Notes: generated by a model from the sequence alone, not told the origin. A DNA stretch of 64,000 bases from Grimontia hollisae CIP 101886 (GCF_000176515.1 NZ_ADAQ01000006.1:1-64000); one strand, 5' to 3'. Shown: positions 1 to 9,236, counted from the stretch's first letter. A program made the numbers and translations.

Positions 1-106
1 GATGAAGTCAAGAAGAAATTTTGAGATTTTTCAGTGTGGTTTGCACCCCCTCAAAACACCTTATTGACTTGCCTCTCGGAGCAATTTCCCCTCGAAGCGG
101 GCGGCC

Positions 107-134
107 ATTTTACTGATCCACTTTAATGCGTCAA
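107..134 (-). promoter_or_regulatory. rRNA operon promoter, second (P2-like)
   Basis: On the minus strand a -35 TTGACG (129-134) is separated by 16 bp from a -10 TAAAAT (107-112), followed at once by a GC-rich discriminator (GGCCGCCCGC). This is the architecture of stringently controlled rRNA promoters. It fires leftward, so the 16S gene would lie just beyond position 1. A further TTGACT (6-11) at the edge may be the -35 of another tandem promoter whose -10 is outside the window. The link to rrn is inferred from promoter form and from the E. coli order murI-rrnB. Confidence 0.7.
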
Positions 135-228
135 GCATTTATTTTTGACCCAGTTTTAAGGCTTTCGCCGTACCGGTTTGGATGGGCATTTCCGCAGTGG
201 AAGCCGCTCTCCGTGTCGGCGAGGCGGC

Positions 229-256
229 ATTATAGAGACTAGGATCACATTGGCAA
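229..256 (-). promoter_or_regulatory. rRNA operon promoter P1 with UP-like tract
   Basis: Minus strand: -35 TTGCCA (251-256), 16 bp spacer, perfect -10 TATAAT (229-234), then the discriminator GCCGCCTCGCC. Immediately upstream (257-285) is an A-rich tract resembling an UP element. The 16-bp spacer, GC discriminator and UP tract are the hallmarks of rrn P1 promoters. No rRNA sequence is inside the window; the transcript would run off the left edge. Confidence 0.75.
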
Positions 257-469
257 GGGTTTTTATTCTTTTTTTTCTCAACTGAACATAATTCAATCTA
301 AACTTTAAAAATCACAATAAATTGCAACATTAGACAGTCATCACATTCACTTACTAGCAATAAGAAGTCAATATCCGTAATATCAGTCTGACAATTGTAT
401 TTATTTTAGTCAGCATTGTTTTCGATTCTTTATGCTACTTCTTCTAACCGACGTTTACTTTTGACGATT

Positions 470-919
470 ATGAAAACATCTATCAGTTTGCTTATTACTG
501 CAATTATCGCACTCTTGGGTGTGTTGCTTTTTAACAACACAGCCCTGATAACAAGTGCAGGTTATGCTTTTGCACTGGGCGCTATTACGACAGGTATTAC
601 CCTTTTTCTTTTTTCTACTAAATCTTCTGGCGATATTTCAGCGTCCTCTTCTTCAACCAGTAAAACTATCTATGTAGGCAACCTGCCATATCGGGCTAAT
701 GAGAGTGATGTGAAGGAATTGTTCTCTAAATACGGTGAGGTTTTCGCCGTTCGCTTAATGAAGGACAAGCGGACAGGTAAGAGACGTGGTTTTGGTTTCG
801 TCGTAATGGCCGCCGATGATACAGAAAATGCTATCGAGGAATTGAATAACAGCGAATACGGAGAAAGGACGCTTAAAGTAAGAGAAGCGAATGACCCTAG
901 AAAGTCGGAGCGCGTTTAA
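470..919 (+). CDS. membrane-anchored RRM RNA-binding protein
   Basis: 149-residue protein. The ATG at 470 is preferred over an upstream in-frame ATG at 416 because it begins directly with a hydrophobic segment. Two predicted membrane helices (about residues 5-22 and 27-47) are followed by a serine-rich linker and one RNA recognition motif (about 65-140) with clear RNP2 (IYVGNL) and RNP1 (RGFGFVVM) elements. Small single-RRM proteins in bacteria are often cold-shock or RNA-chaperone proteins; this one should hold the RRM on the cytoplasmic face of the membrane. Its end overlaps the end of convergent murI by 23 bp. No strong Shine-Dalgarno is seen. Function and RNA targets are unknown. Confidence 0.85.
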   Translation: MKTSISLLITAIIALLGVLLFNNTALITSAGYAFALGAITTGITLFLFSTKSSGDISASSSSTSKTIYVGNLPYRANESDVKELFSKYGEVFAVRLMKDKRTGKRRGFGFVVMAADDTENAIEELNNSEYGERTLKVREANDPRKSERV

Positions 920-1688
920 TCGCTGAAAAACCTAATTTGCCCAATTCATTATTCAGTGCTTCCTCATCTTTAACTGGCGCACTGCTAAACGCTAAATGCT
1001 TTTTATCACGGAAGGAGGTGCTCAATGCGCCTCTTTCTTTTAATAAAGTATCCACACGATTCGCTATTGCCTTCCCTGAATCAATAACCAAACACTGGTC
1101 GCCTAAAATTTCCTCAATTTCGTCACGAAGCAATGGGAAGTGTGTGCAGCCTAATACAATGCAGTCCGTTTTATTAATAAACGGCATTAGGACTTGTTTT
1201 AATATTTTTTTATCAACAGGTATACCACGTAATTTTCCCTCTCCCATTTGTACCAGTTCCGTTGAGCCCACCATTTCCACATGGCAATCAGGCGCAAACT
1301 CTTCCACCAGCTGCTTAGTATAAGTGCGGTTTACCGTAGCAGGCGTCGCCAGTAAACCAATATGTTTGGTTTTACTCATGGCTGCAGCCGGTTTAATGGC
1401 GGGTACGACACCGACAACAGGTATTGACAACAACGAGCGTAGATGAGGGAGCACCAGTGTGCTGGCGGTATTACAGGCGATGACAACCAAGGCAATATCG
1501 AGCTCATGGCACAGGGATGCCACCATGCCGCAGACACGCTGGATAAGGATGTCATCGGCAAGCTCCCCGTAGGGGAAAGCAGCATTATCGAAGGCATAAA
1601 CAATGTGCTGCTCCGGAAGCAATTGGGCGATCTCTTTATAAACAGACAGACCACCCACACCAGAATCAAAAATCAGCACACTTTTCAC
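897..1688 (-). CDS. murI: glutamate racemase
   Basis: 263 residues, normal length for MurI. The enzyme interconverts L- and D-glutamate in the cytoplasm to supply D-Glu for peptidoglycan. The family motifs are present: DSGVGGLS near the N-terminus, ACNTAS with the first catalytic cysteine (about residue 72), and GCTHFPLL with the second (about 180). The ATG at 1688 opens directly into the conserved KSVLIFDSG start. The gene lies downstream of a PP-loop ATPase gene (66-bp gap) and upstream of the leftward rrn promoters, as in E. coli where murI precedes rrnB. Its 3' end overlaps the convergent RRM gene. Confidence 0.97.
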   Translation of the reverse strand: MKSVLIFDSGVGGLSVYKEIAQLLPEQHIVYAFDNAAFPYGELADDILIQRVCGMVASLCHELDIALVVIACNTASTLVLPHLRSLLSIPVVGVVPAIKPAAAMSKTKHIGLLATPATVNRTYTKQLVEEFAPDCHVEMVGSTELVQMGEGKLRGIPVDKKILKQVLMPFINKTDCIVLGCTHFPLLRDEIEEILGDQCLVIDSGKAIANRVDTLLKERGALSTSFRDKKHLAFSSAPVKDEEALNNELGKLGFSAIKRAPTF

Positions 1689-1754
1689 GCTTGTTTACCT
1701 TACTTTATCGACAGCGTCGCAATCATACTGCTCATGACAGCAATTTTAAATCGC

Positions 1755-2417
1755 TCACCGGTCGAGATGATAGCTCAGATGGTGAAAACGTCCTTCCCTC
1801 TCCTCTCCAATGATCGTTACCGACAGCGGCGTTTTAAAACAGGGCGCATTGGTAACCAGAGTATGAAACTCTCCGTCTTCACCACAAGGGTCGCAAGACA
1901 CAGGCAAGTCATCAAGAAACGGCTTGTCAAAGCGTCTTCCAAGAAAACCGCCATCCAGTTGGTGGGTATCGACGGTCGATAATGTGGTTTCTATTCCGGT
2001 ACGGATAATCTCTTCTGCCAGGCTTTTGCTGTCTTCGCCTAAAAGCGGAAACACACACTCCCAACCCTGGGGCTCAATATAGCCTCTCCGGTATGCTTCG
2101 ATGCCATTGCAGAACATATCGCCAAATGCAACCGCCTCTACATTCAGGCCGCTGTTACGAATACCCTCTATAACCGCACTTTGATAAACATCATTGGGCG
2201 GAAAAACTTCACTCAGTTCTATCAGCACCAGCGGCAAGCCAATACTTTCTGCCTGCGCCTTAACAATCTCTATCGGTGTCGCCTGGAATGGAACAGCATC
2301 AGCGACATAAGTGGTGTAAAGCCCCACTACTTGGTAACTGTCACTTTTTAGAAGTCGGCATAGTGTCAGGGTTGAATCCTTGCCAGATGACCAACTGATA
2401 ATGACACGTTTTTTCAT
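1755..2417 (-). CDS. Dph6-like PP-loop ATP pyrophosphatase (DUF71)
   Basis: 220 residues. An N-terminal PP-loop (SWSSGKDST, about residues 9-17) marks an adenine nucleotide alpha-hydrolase. The C-terminal half carries the DUF71 signature with CGEDGEFHT and a nearby VDTHQLDG element, as in diphthine-ammonia ligase homologues. Bacteria lack diphthamide, so the substrate is not known; an amidation reaction through adenylation is the family expectation. It sits between btuB and murI on the same strand. In some bacteria relatives occur near cobalamin or flavin genes, so a link to B12 salvage with neighbouring btuB is possible but is inference. Confidence 0.85.
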   Translation of the reverse strand: MKKRVIISWSSGKDSTLTLCRLLKSDSYQVVGLYTTYVADAVPFQATPIEIVKAQAESIGLPLVLIELSEVFPPNDVYQSAVIEGIRNSGLNVEAVAFGDMFCNGIEAYRRGYIEPQGWECVFPLLGEDSKSLAEEIIRTGIETTLSTVDTHQLDGGFLGRRFDKPFLDDLPVSCDPCGEDGEFHTLVTNAPCFKTPLSVTIIGEEREGRFHHLSYHLDR

Positions 2418-2430
2418 ATAATTGACTGAA

Positions 2431-2459
2431 AGTAAAAGCCGCCCGTGGACGGCTTTTCA
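2431..2459 (-). terminator. terminator downstream of btuB
   Basis: A stem of GCCGTCC/GGGCGGC type flanked by AAAA and TTTT, located 10 bp beyond the btuB stop and before the PP-loop gene. It looks usable on the minus strand (GGCTTTTAC) and may separate btuB from the downstream genes. Confidence 0.65.
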
Positions 2460-2469
2460 CAACGTACGA

Positions 2470-4299
2470 TTAATACGCGAAGTTCAGGTTAACGTAGAAT
2501 GCACGTTCTGCTGCTGGGTAATCACCCGCAGTTTCATATTCTTTATCGAACAGGTTAGATACCTTCGCGCCCAGAGTAATGTTATTCGATATGTCATACT
2601 GTGCGGTCAGATCCCAAACAGAGTAACTACTTAGTGTACCACCGCTCCCGTCCGAGAAATTTGGACGCTCGCCTTGGTACATAAACTGGGTCCCCAAAAG
2701 AACATCACCTAACCATACTGAAGTACGCCATTTAACCACTTCTTTTGCTCGACGCGCTAGCTGCATGTTCTTCGTCAGATCTTTGGGATCACGAAGCTCA
2801 AGTGACACCTGGTTATAAACAGGACCGAGGTCAAAATCAGCAATCAACTCGATGCCTTTGATGCGCGCTTCCTCCACATTCTTGTTTGTACCCGTTGGAT
2901 AACTACCAGAGTAAGTGATCAAATTGTCGATATTATTGATGTAGCCATTCAGGCTCCAGCCAATATTATAAGTATTGCCTTCCAAGCCTATTTCAATATT
3001 CTCTGACTCTTCAGGCTTCAGATTAACATTCCCTCCAAATCCATAGAGTTTATCAAAACCAGGGGCTTTAAATGCCGTACCATAGCTACTGAAGATGCGG
3101 TAATCATCATGCATCTTCCAACTCGCCGCAATCAAACCCGTCGTATTACCACCAAACTGATCGTTCTCGTCATGGCGAACACTTCCTTCGATCAAAACAT
3201 TGTCTGTCACATTGAAATTGGCTAAACCAAATACACCAATGTTTTCACGAGGATTGTCTTTAATAACATCGATAGCAATCATGTTGCCATCCAGATATCT
3301 TTCCGACGTTAGGTCAACCCCACCTGTCACCGCCAATTGTTCATTGACTTGGTAACGCGTCGCCACACTTGCATAGATCTGGCGGATATCGCTGGTCAGG
3401 GTTTCATCTGACGGGCTGGCTCCTTCTGAAAAATCGTAGTTTTTCTGTTCACCTAACTCTATGCGCGCCTGAGTATTCCACTTACCCGATGTAAAGCCGG
3501 TATCCGCACCAATAGCTTTGCTTTCAACCCAGAGATATTTTTTTGCACCCACATAGTCCGCAAAACCGACTTCATTCTCATACCAACGACCAATGATATT
3601 GGAACGCCAGTTTTCACGCGGAGCGTAGCTCAGCCGCAAAGACGCATTTTTACTTTCAAAGCCGTGCTTATCATTTGCTGGCGCAATGTCAGGACGAACG
3701 TTGTAACCATCAACTGACTCCAAGCCGCCCATTAATTGCACGGACAAGCTATCATTCACTTTGCGGGTAACACCGACATCAGCAGATGCGGAACCAAAAC
3801 TACCGCCACCAATACTAAAACGTGTCGCTTCCGCGTCATTACGGGTAATGATGTTGATGACACCACCTATCGCGTCAGAACCATACACCGTGGCACCTGA
3901 ACCGCGGATCACTTCAATACGCTCCACCGTGTTGAGCGGCAACATATTGAAATCGATCGTTCCCAGCATGGTGCGGGGAAGACGCACACCATCAACCAAC
4001 ACCAACACATGGTTAGAGTTGGTGCCGCGAAGAAAAATAGAGGCCGTTTGACCGCGACCACCATTTTGGCCAATTTCTATGCCTGGTAGGGTTTTGAGGG
4101 CGTCAACCAAACTATTGGCCTGAAGCTCTTCTATATCGGAGCGGGTCAACACAGAGACTGGTGCAAGAACAGAAGAAACAGGTTGTTCAAATCGGGAAGC
4201 AGTAACAACCAACGTATCATCAACAGAAGGGGGAGTAGATTCGGCGTGCGCAAACACAGCCCACGGCAGCATGCTTGCTGCAAGTAGCTTTTTAGACAT
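2470..4299 (-). CDS. btuB: TonB-dependent vitamin B12 outer-membrane receptor
   Basis: 609 residues, matching the BtuB family. A signal peptide (about residues 1-19, ending AHA) is followed by a TonB box (DTLVVTAS), a plug domain (about 35-145) with the IEVIRGSG element, and a 22-strand barrel ending in aromatic AY. It binds cobalamin outside the cell and imports it using TonB energy. The call rests on homology plus context: a cobalamin riboswitch lies in its leader at 4345-4509 on the same strand, so expression should fall when adenosylcobalamin is plentiful. An adenosyltransferase-like gene sits upstream. Confidence 0.95.
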   Translation of the reverse strand: MSKKLLAASMLPWAVFAHAESTPPSVDDTLVVTASRFEQPVSSVLAPVSVLTRSDIEELQANSLVDALKTLPGIEIGQNGGRGQTASIFLRGTNSNHVLVLVDGVRLPRTMLGTIDFNMLPLNTVERIEVIRGSGATVYGSDAIGGVINIITRNDAEATRFSIGGGSFGSASADVGVTRKVNDSLSVQLMGGLESVDGYNVRPDIAPANDKHGFESKNASLRLSYAPRENWRSNIIGRWYENEVGFADYVGAKKYLWVESKAIGADTGFTSGKWNTQARIELGEQKNYDFSEGASPSDETLTSDIRQIYASVATRYQVNEQLAVTGGVDLTSERYLDGNMIAIDVIKDNPRENIGVFGLANFNVTDNVLIEGSVRHDENDQFGGNTTGLIAASWKMHDDYRIFSSYGTAFKAPGFDKLYGFGGNVNLKPEESENIEIGLEGNTYNIGWSLNGYINNIDNLITYSGSYPTGTNKNVEEARIKGIELIADFDLGPVYNQVSLELRDPKDLTKNMQLARRAKEVVKWRTSVWLGDVLLGTQFMYQGERPNFSDGSGGTLSSYSVWDLTAQYDISNNITLGAKVSNLFDKEYETAGDYPAAERAFYVNLNFAY

Positions 4300-4344
4300 A
4301 TCAGATCCAAATATCGCGTGTATCCAATGATGTCAGGAGATCCT

Positions 4345-4509
4345 GAAACCATATTGTGACCCAGCTGATATTCGGACTTAGAGACGGCCTACAGTGACGA
4401 CTTCCCACATTAACATGCAGTGTCTGGCTTTCGCCGTGTCACTTTCGTTTCTCCTTACCGCTGCGCGCCAGTTCCGGATTCTCACCGGATTCCCAGCTGG
4501 AGTGAAAGC
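4345..4509 (-). promoter_or_regulatory. cobalamin riboswitch in btuB leader
   Basis: Read on the minus strand, the leader holds the conserved blocks of the E. coli btuB element in order: GGGAATCCGGTGAGAATCC, CGCGCAGCGGTAAGGA, GACACTG, GTGGGAAGTC, and a B12-box-like AAGTCCGAATATC. A promoter -10 TATAAT lies at 4516-4521, placing the transcript start near 4509. The btuB start follows about 45 bp after the element, so control is probably by occlusion of the ribosome site. Boundaries are approximate. Confidence 0.93.
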
Positions 4510-4608
4510 GCGCCGATTATAGAGAAATCAACGCACATTTGATACAGAGATATTAAGCGCTTGATCTCATTCAACCAGCAAATGAATGAAAAATGCCTGA
4601 CAACACGT

Positions 4609-5136
4609 TCAATAGCTGAGACTGACGAACTCGATTTCTTCGACATCCAGCTTCATCTTGATGTAGACCGTCAAGACAAAAAAGAAATTGGCAAGCAAGT
4701 TGGCAAAGCGTGGCAGCACGGGCTCAAACGTCACGCCGGATTCGTCCAGACGGTGCAACAGCCGCACGGTTTTCTTCGCGCCGGTTCGGCACTGGTGCAG
4801 TGCCATCACACCCACCGGGCCTCGCGGCAGAACAAAGCGGTTAATGCGGCCACGGCTCAGTTCGTTGTAGTGGTCGTATCGGGCATGTAACCATTCCAAG
4901 TCTTCTTCAAAGATAGCGTTCTTACCGCGTACTGAGCCATTCAGGTGGTAGATTTTAGGATGCAGGTTTTCCAAATCTTCCCTCACATCATCAAAGCCGT
5001 CCGGCAAAGTCGCCAGTGCCATGCCCACCAGACTGCACAGCTCATCGGTGTGGATTTCATAGTCACAAGTCAGCGCCGTTTCGTAGATAAACGGATAACA
5101 AATCTCTTTGCGGTTTTTCGGTTTTCGAAAGCTCAT
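4609..5136 (-). CDS. cob(I)alamin adenosyltransferase-like protein (PduO-type, degenerate)
   Basis: 175 residues from the ATG at 5136 (in-frame ATG at 5178 is less likely). The order of elements resembles PduO-type ATP:cob(I)alamin adenosyltransferases: a DELCSLVGMAL helix (compare the family's VDELNS), then RFVLPRGP, then a CRTGAKKTVRLL helix in place of the usual ART-CRRAER, then LPRFANLLANFFFVLTVY. The N-terminal glycine-rich ATP loop normally found before DELNS is not recognisable, and the arginine-rich motif is altered, so activity is uncertain. It lies just upstream of the B12 riboswitch and btuB on the same strand, which supports a cobalamin role. Confidence 0.7.
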   Translation of the reverse strand: MSFRKPKNRKEICYPFIYETALTCDYEIHTDELCSLVGMALATLPDGFDDVREDLENLHPKIYHLNGSVRGKNAIFEEDLEWLHARYDHYNELSRGRINRFVLPRGPVGVMALHQCRTGAKKTVRLLHRLDESGVTFEPVLPRFANLLANFFFVLTVYIKMKLDVEEIEFVSLSY

Positions 5137-5285
5137 GACAAGGCCTGCTTCGGTAAATGTGTGCCAATAGTATCCCAAGGCGCAGGTTTACGCCCCTGCT
5201 GGCGAAAAAGTCAGCGAAAAGGCTGGACAATATGGTGCGGCTTCTTACAATTTGCGCTCATTTTTAGTTATGCAGGTTAGGTAAT

Positions 5286-6392
5286 ATGAGCAATACCCTG
5301 ATTGACACCACCCAATATCAGGCACAACTGGACGAGAAAATCGCGCGCATGCAGTCTGCGTTCGAGGCGTTCAATGCACCTGAGCTGGAAGTGTTTCCGT
5401 CCCCAGACAAGCACTACCGTATGCGTGCGGAGTTTCGCGTCTGGCATGAAGGGGATGATCTCTATTACATCATGTTCAATCAGGAAACCAAGCAGAAGTA
5501 CCGTGTGGACCAGTTCCCACAGGCAAGCCGCATCATCAATGATTTGATGCCCCTGCTGCTGGATGCCATCAAACCGGTTGAGAGCCTGCGCCGTAAACTG
5601 TTCCAGGTCGATTTTCTCTCTACCTTAAGCGGTGAAGTGCTGGTTTCTATGCTCTACCACCGCCAGCTTGATGAAGAATGGGAAGCCAATGCACGCATGC
5701 TGAAGCAGCGTCTGAATGACGAAGGGTTTAACCTGAACCTGATTGGGCGCGCGCGTAAGCAAAAAATCGTGATTGACCGCGACTACGTGGTGGAAAAACT
5801 GTCCGTCAACGATCGCACACTGACCTATCAGCAAGTTGAAAACAGCTTCACCCAGCCAAACGGCAAAGTGGCAGAGAAGATGCTGGAATGGGCGATTGAC
5901 TGTACCCAGGACAGCACCGGCGATCTGCTCGAGCTTTACTGCGGGAATGGTAACTTCTCATTGGCGCTGGCGGAAAACTTTGACCGCGTGCTGGCAACCG
6001 AGCTGGCAAAACCCTCGGTGGAATCTGCACAGTGGAACATTGCGGCAAATAACATCGACAATGTACAGATCATCCGGATGTCGGCGGAAGAGTTCACTGA
6101 GGCGATGGAAGGCAAACGCGAATTCCGCCGTTTGCAACAGGCGGGCATCGACCTGAAAAGCTACCACTGCAACACCATCTTTGTTGATCCACCACGCTCT
6201 GGCATGGATGAAGGCACTTGTCGCATGGTGCAGGGTTATGACCGTATCCTCTACATTTCCTGTAACCCGGAGACATTGAAAGAGAACCTGGAAATTCTGT
6301 CTGAAACGCATCGCATCACGCGTTTCGCCCTGTTTGACCAGTTCCCGTATACCCACCACATGGAAGCGGGTGTGCTGCTTGAACGCAAGTAA
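5286..6392 (+). CDS. trmA: tRNA (uracil-5-)-methyltransferase
   Basis: 368 residues, the usual TrmA length. It makes 5-methyluridine at position 54 of the T-loop in tRNA (and at one tmRNA site in E. coli) with SAM. Visible motifs are the SAM-binding [12 protein letters not shown] (about 217-228), the DPPRSGMD block, the catalytic cysteine in SCNPETL (about 327) and the terminal [18 protein letters not shown]-like end including the general-base glutamate. Compared with the RNA:m5U family member RlmD it lacks an N-terminal TRAM domain and iron-sulfur cysteines. It starts with ATG at 5286, just after GTAAT. A strong terminator follows at 6407. Confidence 0.97.
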   Translation: MSNTLIDTTQYQAQLDEKIARMQSAFEAFNAPELEVFPSPDKHYRMRAEFRVWHEGDDLYYIMFNQETKQKYRVDQFPQASRIINDLMPLLLDAIKPVESLRRKLFQVDFLSTLSGEVLVSMLYHRQLDEEWEANARMLKQRLNDEGFNLNLIGRARKQKIVIDRDYVVEKLSVNDRTLTYQQVENSFTQPNGKVAEKMLEWAIDCTQDSTGDLLELYCGNGNFSLALAENFDRVLATELAKPSVESAQWNIAANNIDNVQIIRMSAEEFTEAMEGKREFRRLQQAGIDLKSYHCNTIFVDPPRSGMDEGTCRMVQGYDRILYISCNPETLKENLEILSETHRITRFALFDQFPYTHHMEAGVLLERK

Positions 6393-6406
6393 GCATCCAT
6401 AAACAG

Positions 6407-6438
6407 CAAAAGGCGCCGGAAATGGCGCCTTTTTTGTC
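6407..6438. terminator. bidirectional terminator between trmA and yijD
   Basis: AAAAGGCGCC GGAAAT GGCGCCTTTT followed by more T: a perfect GC stem with A and T runs on the two sides, serving both convergent genes. Confidence 0.9.
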
Positions 6439-6452
6439 TCAGCATGCCGCGA

Positions 6453-6836
6453 TTACTCTTCGGCGGCAGCTTCCTCTTTCTTACCGCTGTTGCCCAGCCA
6501 GCCCATTTTAAACGCCACCCAGAATGCCAGTACCATAGTGACGATAATAGAGAAGAAATTTCCTCCCAGTTCTGGCACCTGCATACGCACAAACGCCGAA
6601 TAACCAAACGCACCCACCAGGAAGCAGGCAAACGCGATAATCGGGGTTCCTTCAGTCAGTGGTTGGTTAACATGCTGCTGGTAGAAGCAGTACACCGCGA
6701 GTACAAACGCGATAATCGGGAAAGCGGAGAATGCCACACTGTCGACGAAAAGCGTCGCCAGTGATGCACTGCCGCAAAGACCTGCGACCACGGCGAGAAG
6801 AAGAAATTTACGCTCTGATTGATGATTCTGTTCCAT
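6453..6836 (-). CDS. yijD: YijD family inner-membrane protein (DUF1422)
   Basis: 127 residues from the ATG at 6836, preferred over an in-frame GTG at 6842 because AGGTAAG lies at proper distance upstream. Four hydrophobic segments (about residues 12-30, 36-52, 65-82, 88-110) indicate a small inner-membrane protein, with a lysine- and glutamate-rich tail. The function is unknown. As in E. coli, it directly follows fabR, 6 bp after its stop, and is probably co-transcribed with it. Confidence 0.88.
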   Translation of the reverse strand: MEQNHQSERKFLLLAVVAGLCGSASLATLFVDSVAFSAFPIIAFVLAVYCFYQQHVNQPLTEGTPIIAFACFLVGAFGYSAFVRMQVPELGGNFFSIIVTMVLAFWVAFKMGWLGNSGKKEEAAAEE

Positions 6837-6842
6837 ATTCAC

Positions 6843-7487
6843 TTACCTGCCTGAAGACAACTTATCCTTGAGAGCATTGCGTTCGCGTTCCTTGCGGTAC
6901 CAGTAAGCGCCTTTCGCAATCATGCGCAGCTGGGTCACCAGACGTTCCGCAAGTTCAGCACGGGCACGCTTGTCCAAATCGAGCGCTTCGGCGCCTGAAC
7001 TGAACACTAACGTCACACATGCCTCTGCCTGATTATAGGCTTCATCTCGGGTCGATCCGCCTGTCGCCTGGAAATATTCTGTCAGCTCAGCGATAAAGTG
7101 TTGAATTTCACGTGCTACGGCAGCACGGAAAGCCGCTGAGGTACCAGAGCGTTCACGCAACAGCAGCCTGAACACATTGGGGCTGCTTTCAATAAATTCC
7201 ATGAAGGTTTCCACTGACGTGCGGACAACACTGCCTTCTGTGGCAATGCGCTGGCGTGCCTGTCGCATCAACTGACGCAATAACAAGCCACCTTCATCCA
7301 CCATGGTCAGGCCAAGTTCGTCCATATCTTTGAAGTGGCGGTAAAATGAGGTGGGCGCAATGCCTGCCTCCCGGGCCACTTCACGCAAGCTGAGACTGGA
7401 AAAGCTACGGTCCGCGCTGAGCTGGCTGAAAGCCGCATCAATCAGCGTTCGCCGGGTTTTTTCTTTCTGTTGAGCTCTAATTCCCAT
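6843..7487 (-). CDS. fabR: TetR-family repressor of unsaturated fatty acid genes
   Basis: 214 residues. N-terminal TetR helix-turn-helix (about residues 10-55, with [14 protein letters not shown] as recognition region) and an all-helical ligand domain. E. coli FabR binds the fabA and fabB promoters and senses the saturated/unsaturated acyl balance. Identity is supported by the context fabR-yijD divergent from sthA, the same as in E. coli. A 20-bp inverted repeat in the divergent promoter region (7526-7545) could be an operator for it or another regulator. Confidence 0.92.
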   Translation of the reverse strand: MGIRAQQKEKTRRTLIDAAFSQLSADRSFSSLSLREVAREAGIAPTSFYRHFKDMDELGLTMVDEGGLLLRQLMRQARQRIATEGSVVRTSVETFMEFIESSPNVFRLLLRERSGTSAAFRAAVAREIQHFIAELTEYFQATGGSTRDEAYNQAEACVTLVFSSGAEALDLDKRARAELAERLVTQLRMIAKGAYWYRKERERNALKDKLSSGR

Positions 7488-7525
7488 CGCCAGTGTTTAC
7501 CTCATGAAATCTAACCGCAAACTAT

Positions 7526-7545
7526 ACTCGGTTTTTACACCGAGT
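7526..7545. promoter_or_regulatory. inverted repeat in fabR-sthA intergenic region
   Basis: ACTCGGT TTTTAC ACCGAGT: a perfect 7-bp inverted repeat with a 6-bp spacer, 38 bp upstream of the fabR start. TetR operators have this general form, so autoregulation by FabR is a possibility. It could also be a transcribed hairpin in the fabR leader. No T run follows, so it is not a classical terminator. Confidence 0.45.
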
Positions 7546-7745
7546 TCAGTGGTTATGCATCACTTTCCCAAAAGCGGCATCAGATCAACGACGCTTCATT
7601 CAACTCACGCCATAAACAGTTTGTTTTACACCAAGTTGCGTGATCACCTACGCTGAATAAGCGTGTGTTGATTCTAGAAGCATCCACACAGGGTTACACT
7701 ACCCACGTATTTCTTTACATAACGAAAACAAAAGGCCGTACGGAC

Positions 7746-9161
7746 ATGAGCAAAACGACCCCTACATCGTCTAACCATTTTGATGTCATTGTAATAGGCA
7801 GTGGACCCGGCGGCGAAGGTGCAGCCATGGGTTTAACCAAAGCCGGCCTTCGCGTGGCGGTAATTGAAAAGGAAGACACCGTTGGCGGCGGCTGTACCCA
7901 TTGGGGCACCATCCCTTCCAAGGCGCTGAGACACACCGTCAGCCGTATTATTGAGTTTAACCAAAGCCCGATTTACACCCAGGACAACCGCCAGGTACAC
8001 AGTACCTTTTCCGATATCCTGAGCCACGCACAGTCGGTGATTGGCAAGCAAACACGCATGCGCCAGGGCTTTTACGATCGCAACCTCTGCTCCATCATCC
8101 ACGGCCAAGCCAGGTTCAGCGGCACCCATGAGATCGAAGTGACCGCCGCGGATGGCAGCATCGATAAATATACCGGGGATAAATTCGTTATCGCGACAGG
8201 CTCGCGCCCTTACCGCCCAAAAGATGTCGACTTCAGGCATCCACGGATTTATGACAGCGACTCCATCCTTTCGCTGAAACACGACCCACGCCACGTCATC
8301 ATTTACGGAGCAGGGGTTATTGGCAGTGAGTATGCGTCTATTTTCCGCGGCCTTGGTATCAAGGTGGATTTGATAAACACCCGCGATCGCCTGCTCTCTT
8401 TCCTCGATAATGAAATGTCAGATGCAATCTCTTACCACTTCTGGAACAGCGGCGTGTTGATCAGAAATGATGAGACCTACGAGAAGATTGAAGGCACCAA
8501 AGACGGCGTGATCCTGCACCTGCAATCCGGGAAGAAAATGAAAGCAGATTGCCTGCTGTTTGCCAACGGGCGCACCGGTAACACCGATTCACTCAACCTC
8601 AAAGCGGTTGGCCTGAAAGCGGATTCACGTGGGCAACTCAAAGTAAACGACAACTATGGCACTGACGTTGAGCATATCTTCGCGGTCGGTGACGTGATTG
8701 GTTACCCAAGTCTCGCCAGTGCAGCTTACGATCAGGGCCGTATCGTGGCGCAGGCGATTGCAGAAGGTCAGGCAACAGGCCGCCTGATTGACCATATCCC
8801 CACCGGCATTTATACCATTCCGGAAATCAGCTCTGTGGGGAAAACCGAACAGGAACTGACGGCGGCAAAAGTGCCGTACGAAGTCGGCCGTGCCCAGTTC
8901 AAACACCTGGCCCGGGCGCAAATTGCGGGGATGGATGTCGGCAGTTTGAAGATTCTTTTCCACCGTGAAACCAAAGAGCTCCTCGGGATCCACTGCTTTG
9001 GCGAACGTGCCGCAGAGATCATCCATATCGGCCAGGCGATCTTCGAACAAAAAGGGGAAGGCAACACGCTGGATTACTTTATCAACACCACGTTCAACTA
9101 TCCCACCATGGCAGAAGCCTATCGGGTGGCGGCATTGAACGGGCTTAACCGCCTGTTTTAA
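7746..9161 (+). CDS. sthA: soluble pyridine nucleotide transhydrogenase
   Basis: 471 residues from the ATG at 7746, which matches the family start; an upstream in-frame ATG at 7665 would add 27 unlikely residues. It is a flavoprotein of the disulfide reductase fold that moves reducing equivalents between NADPH and NAD+. Visible are the N-terminal FAD-binding [10 protein letters not shown] (about 16-25), the signature [16 protein letters not shown] in which the redox-active cysteine pair is not intact (typical of SthA), the NAD(P)-binding [10 protein letters not shown], and the C-terminal dimerisation region. It is divergent from fabR, as in E. coli. Confidence 0.96.
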   Translation: MSKTTPTSSNHFDVIVIGSGPGGEGAAMGLTKAGLRVAVIEKEDTVGGGCTHWGTIPSKALRHTVSRIIEFNQSPIYTQDNRQVHSTFSDILSHAQSVIGKQTRMRQGFYDRNLCSIIHGQARFSGTHEIEVTAADGSIDKYTGDKFVIATGSRPYRPKDVDFRHPRIYDSDSILSLKHDPRHVIIYGAGVIGSEYASIFRGLGIKVDLINTRDRLLSFLDNEMSDAISYHFWNSGVLIRNDETYEKIEGTKDGVILHLQSGKKMKADCLLFANGRTGNTDSLNLKAVGLKADSRGQLKVNDNYGTDVEHIFAVGDVIGYPSLASAAYDQGRIVAQAIAEGQATGRLIDHIPTGIYTIPEISSVGKTEQELTAAKVPYEVGRAQFKHLARAQIAGMDVGSLKILFHRETKELLGIHCFGERAAEIIHIGQAIFEQKGEGNTLDYFINTTFNYPTMAEAYRVAALNGLNRLF

Positions 9162-9176
9162 TTAAATTCTGGGCAT

Positions 9177-9202
9177 AAAAAACGGAGCATCTGCTCCGTT
9201 TT
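9177..9202. terminator. terminator after sthA
   Basis: AAAAAACGGAGCATCTGCTCCGTTTT: stem ACGGAGCA/TGCTCCGT type flanked by A and T runs, between the convergent sthA and cysQ genes and usable for both. Confidence 0.88.
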
Positions 9203-9236
9203 CTACGTCTGGATTCAGTCAAACGTGACGCTAAAA

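Noticed and set aside
1-415. A gene at the left edge
   Set aside because: No coding frame with homology; the sequence is explained by tandem rRNA promoters.
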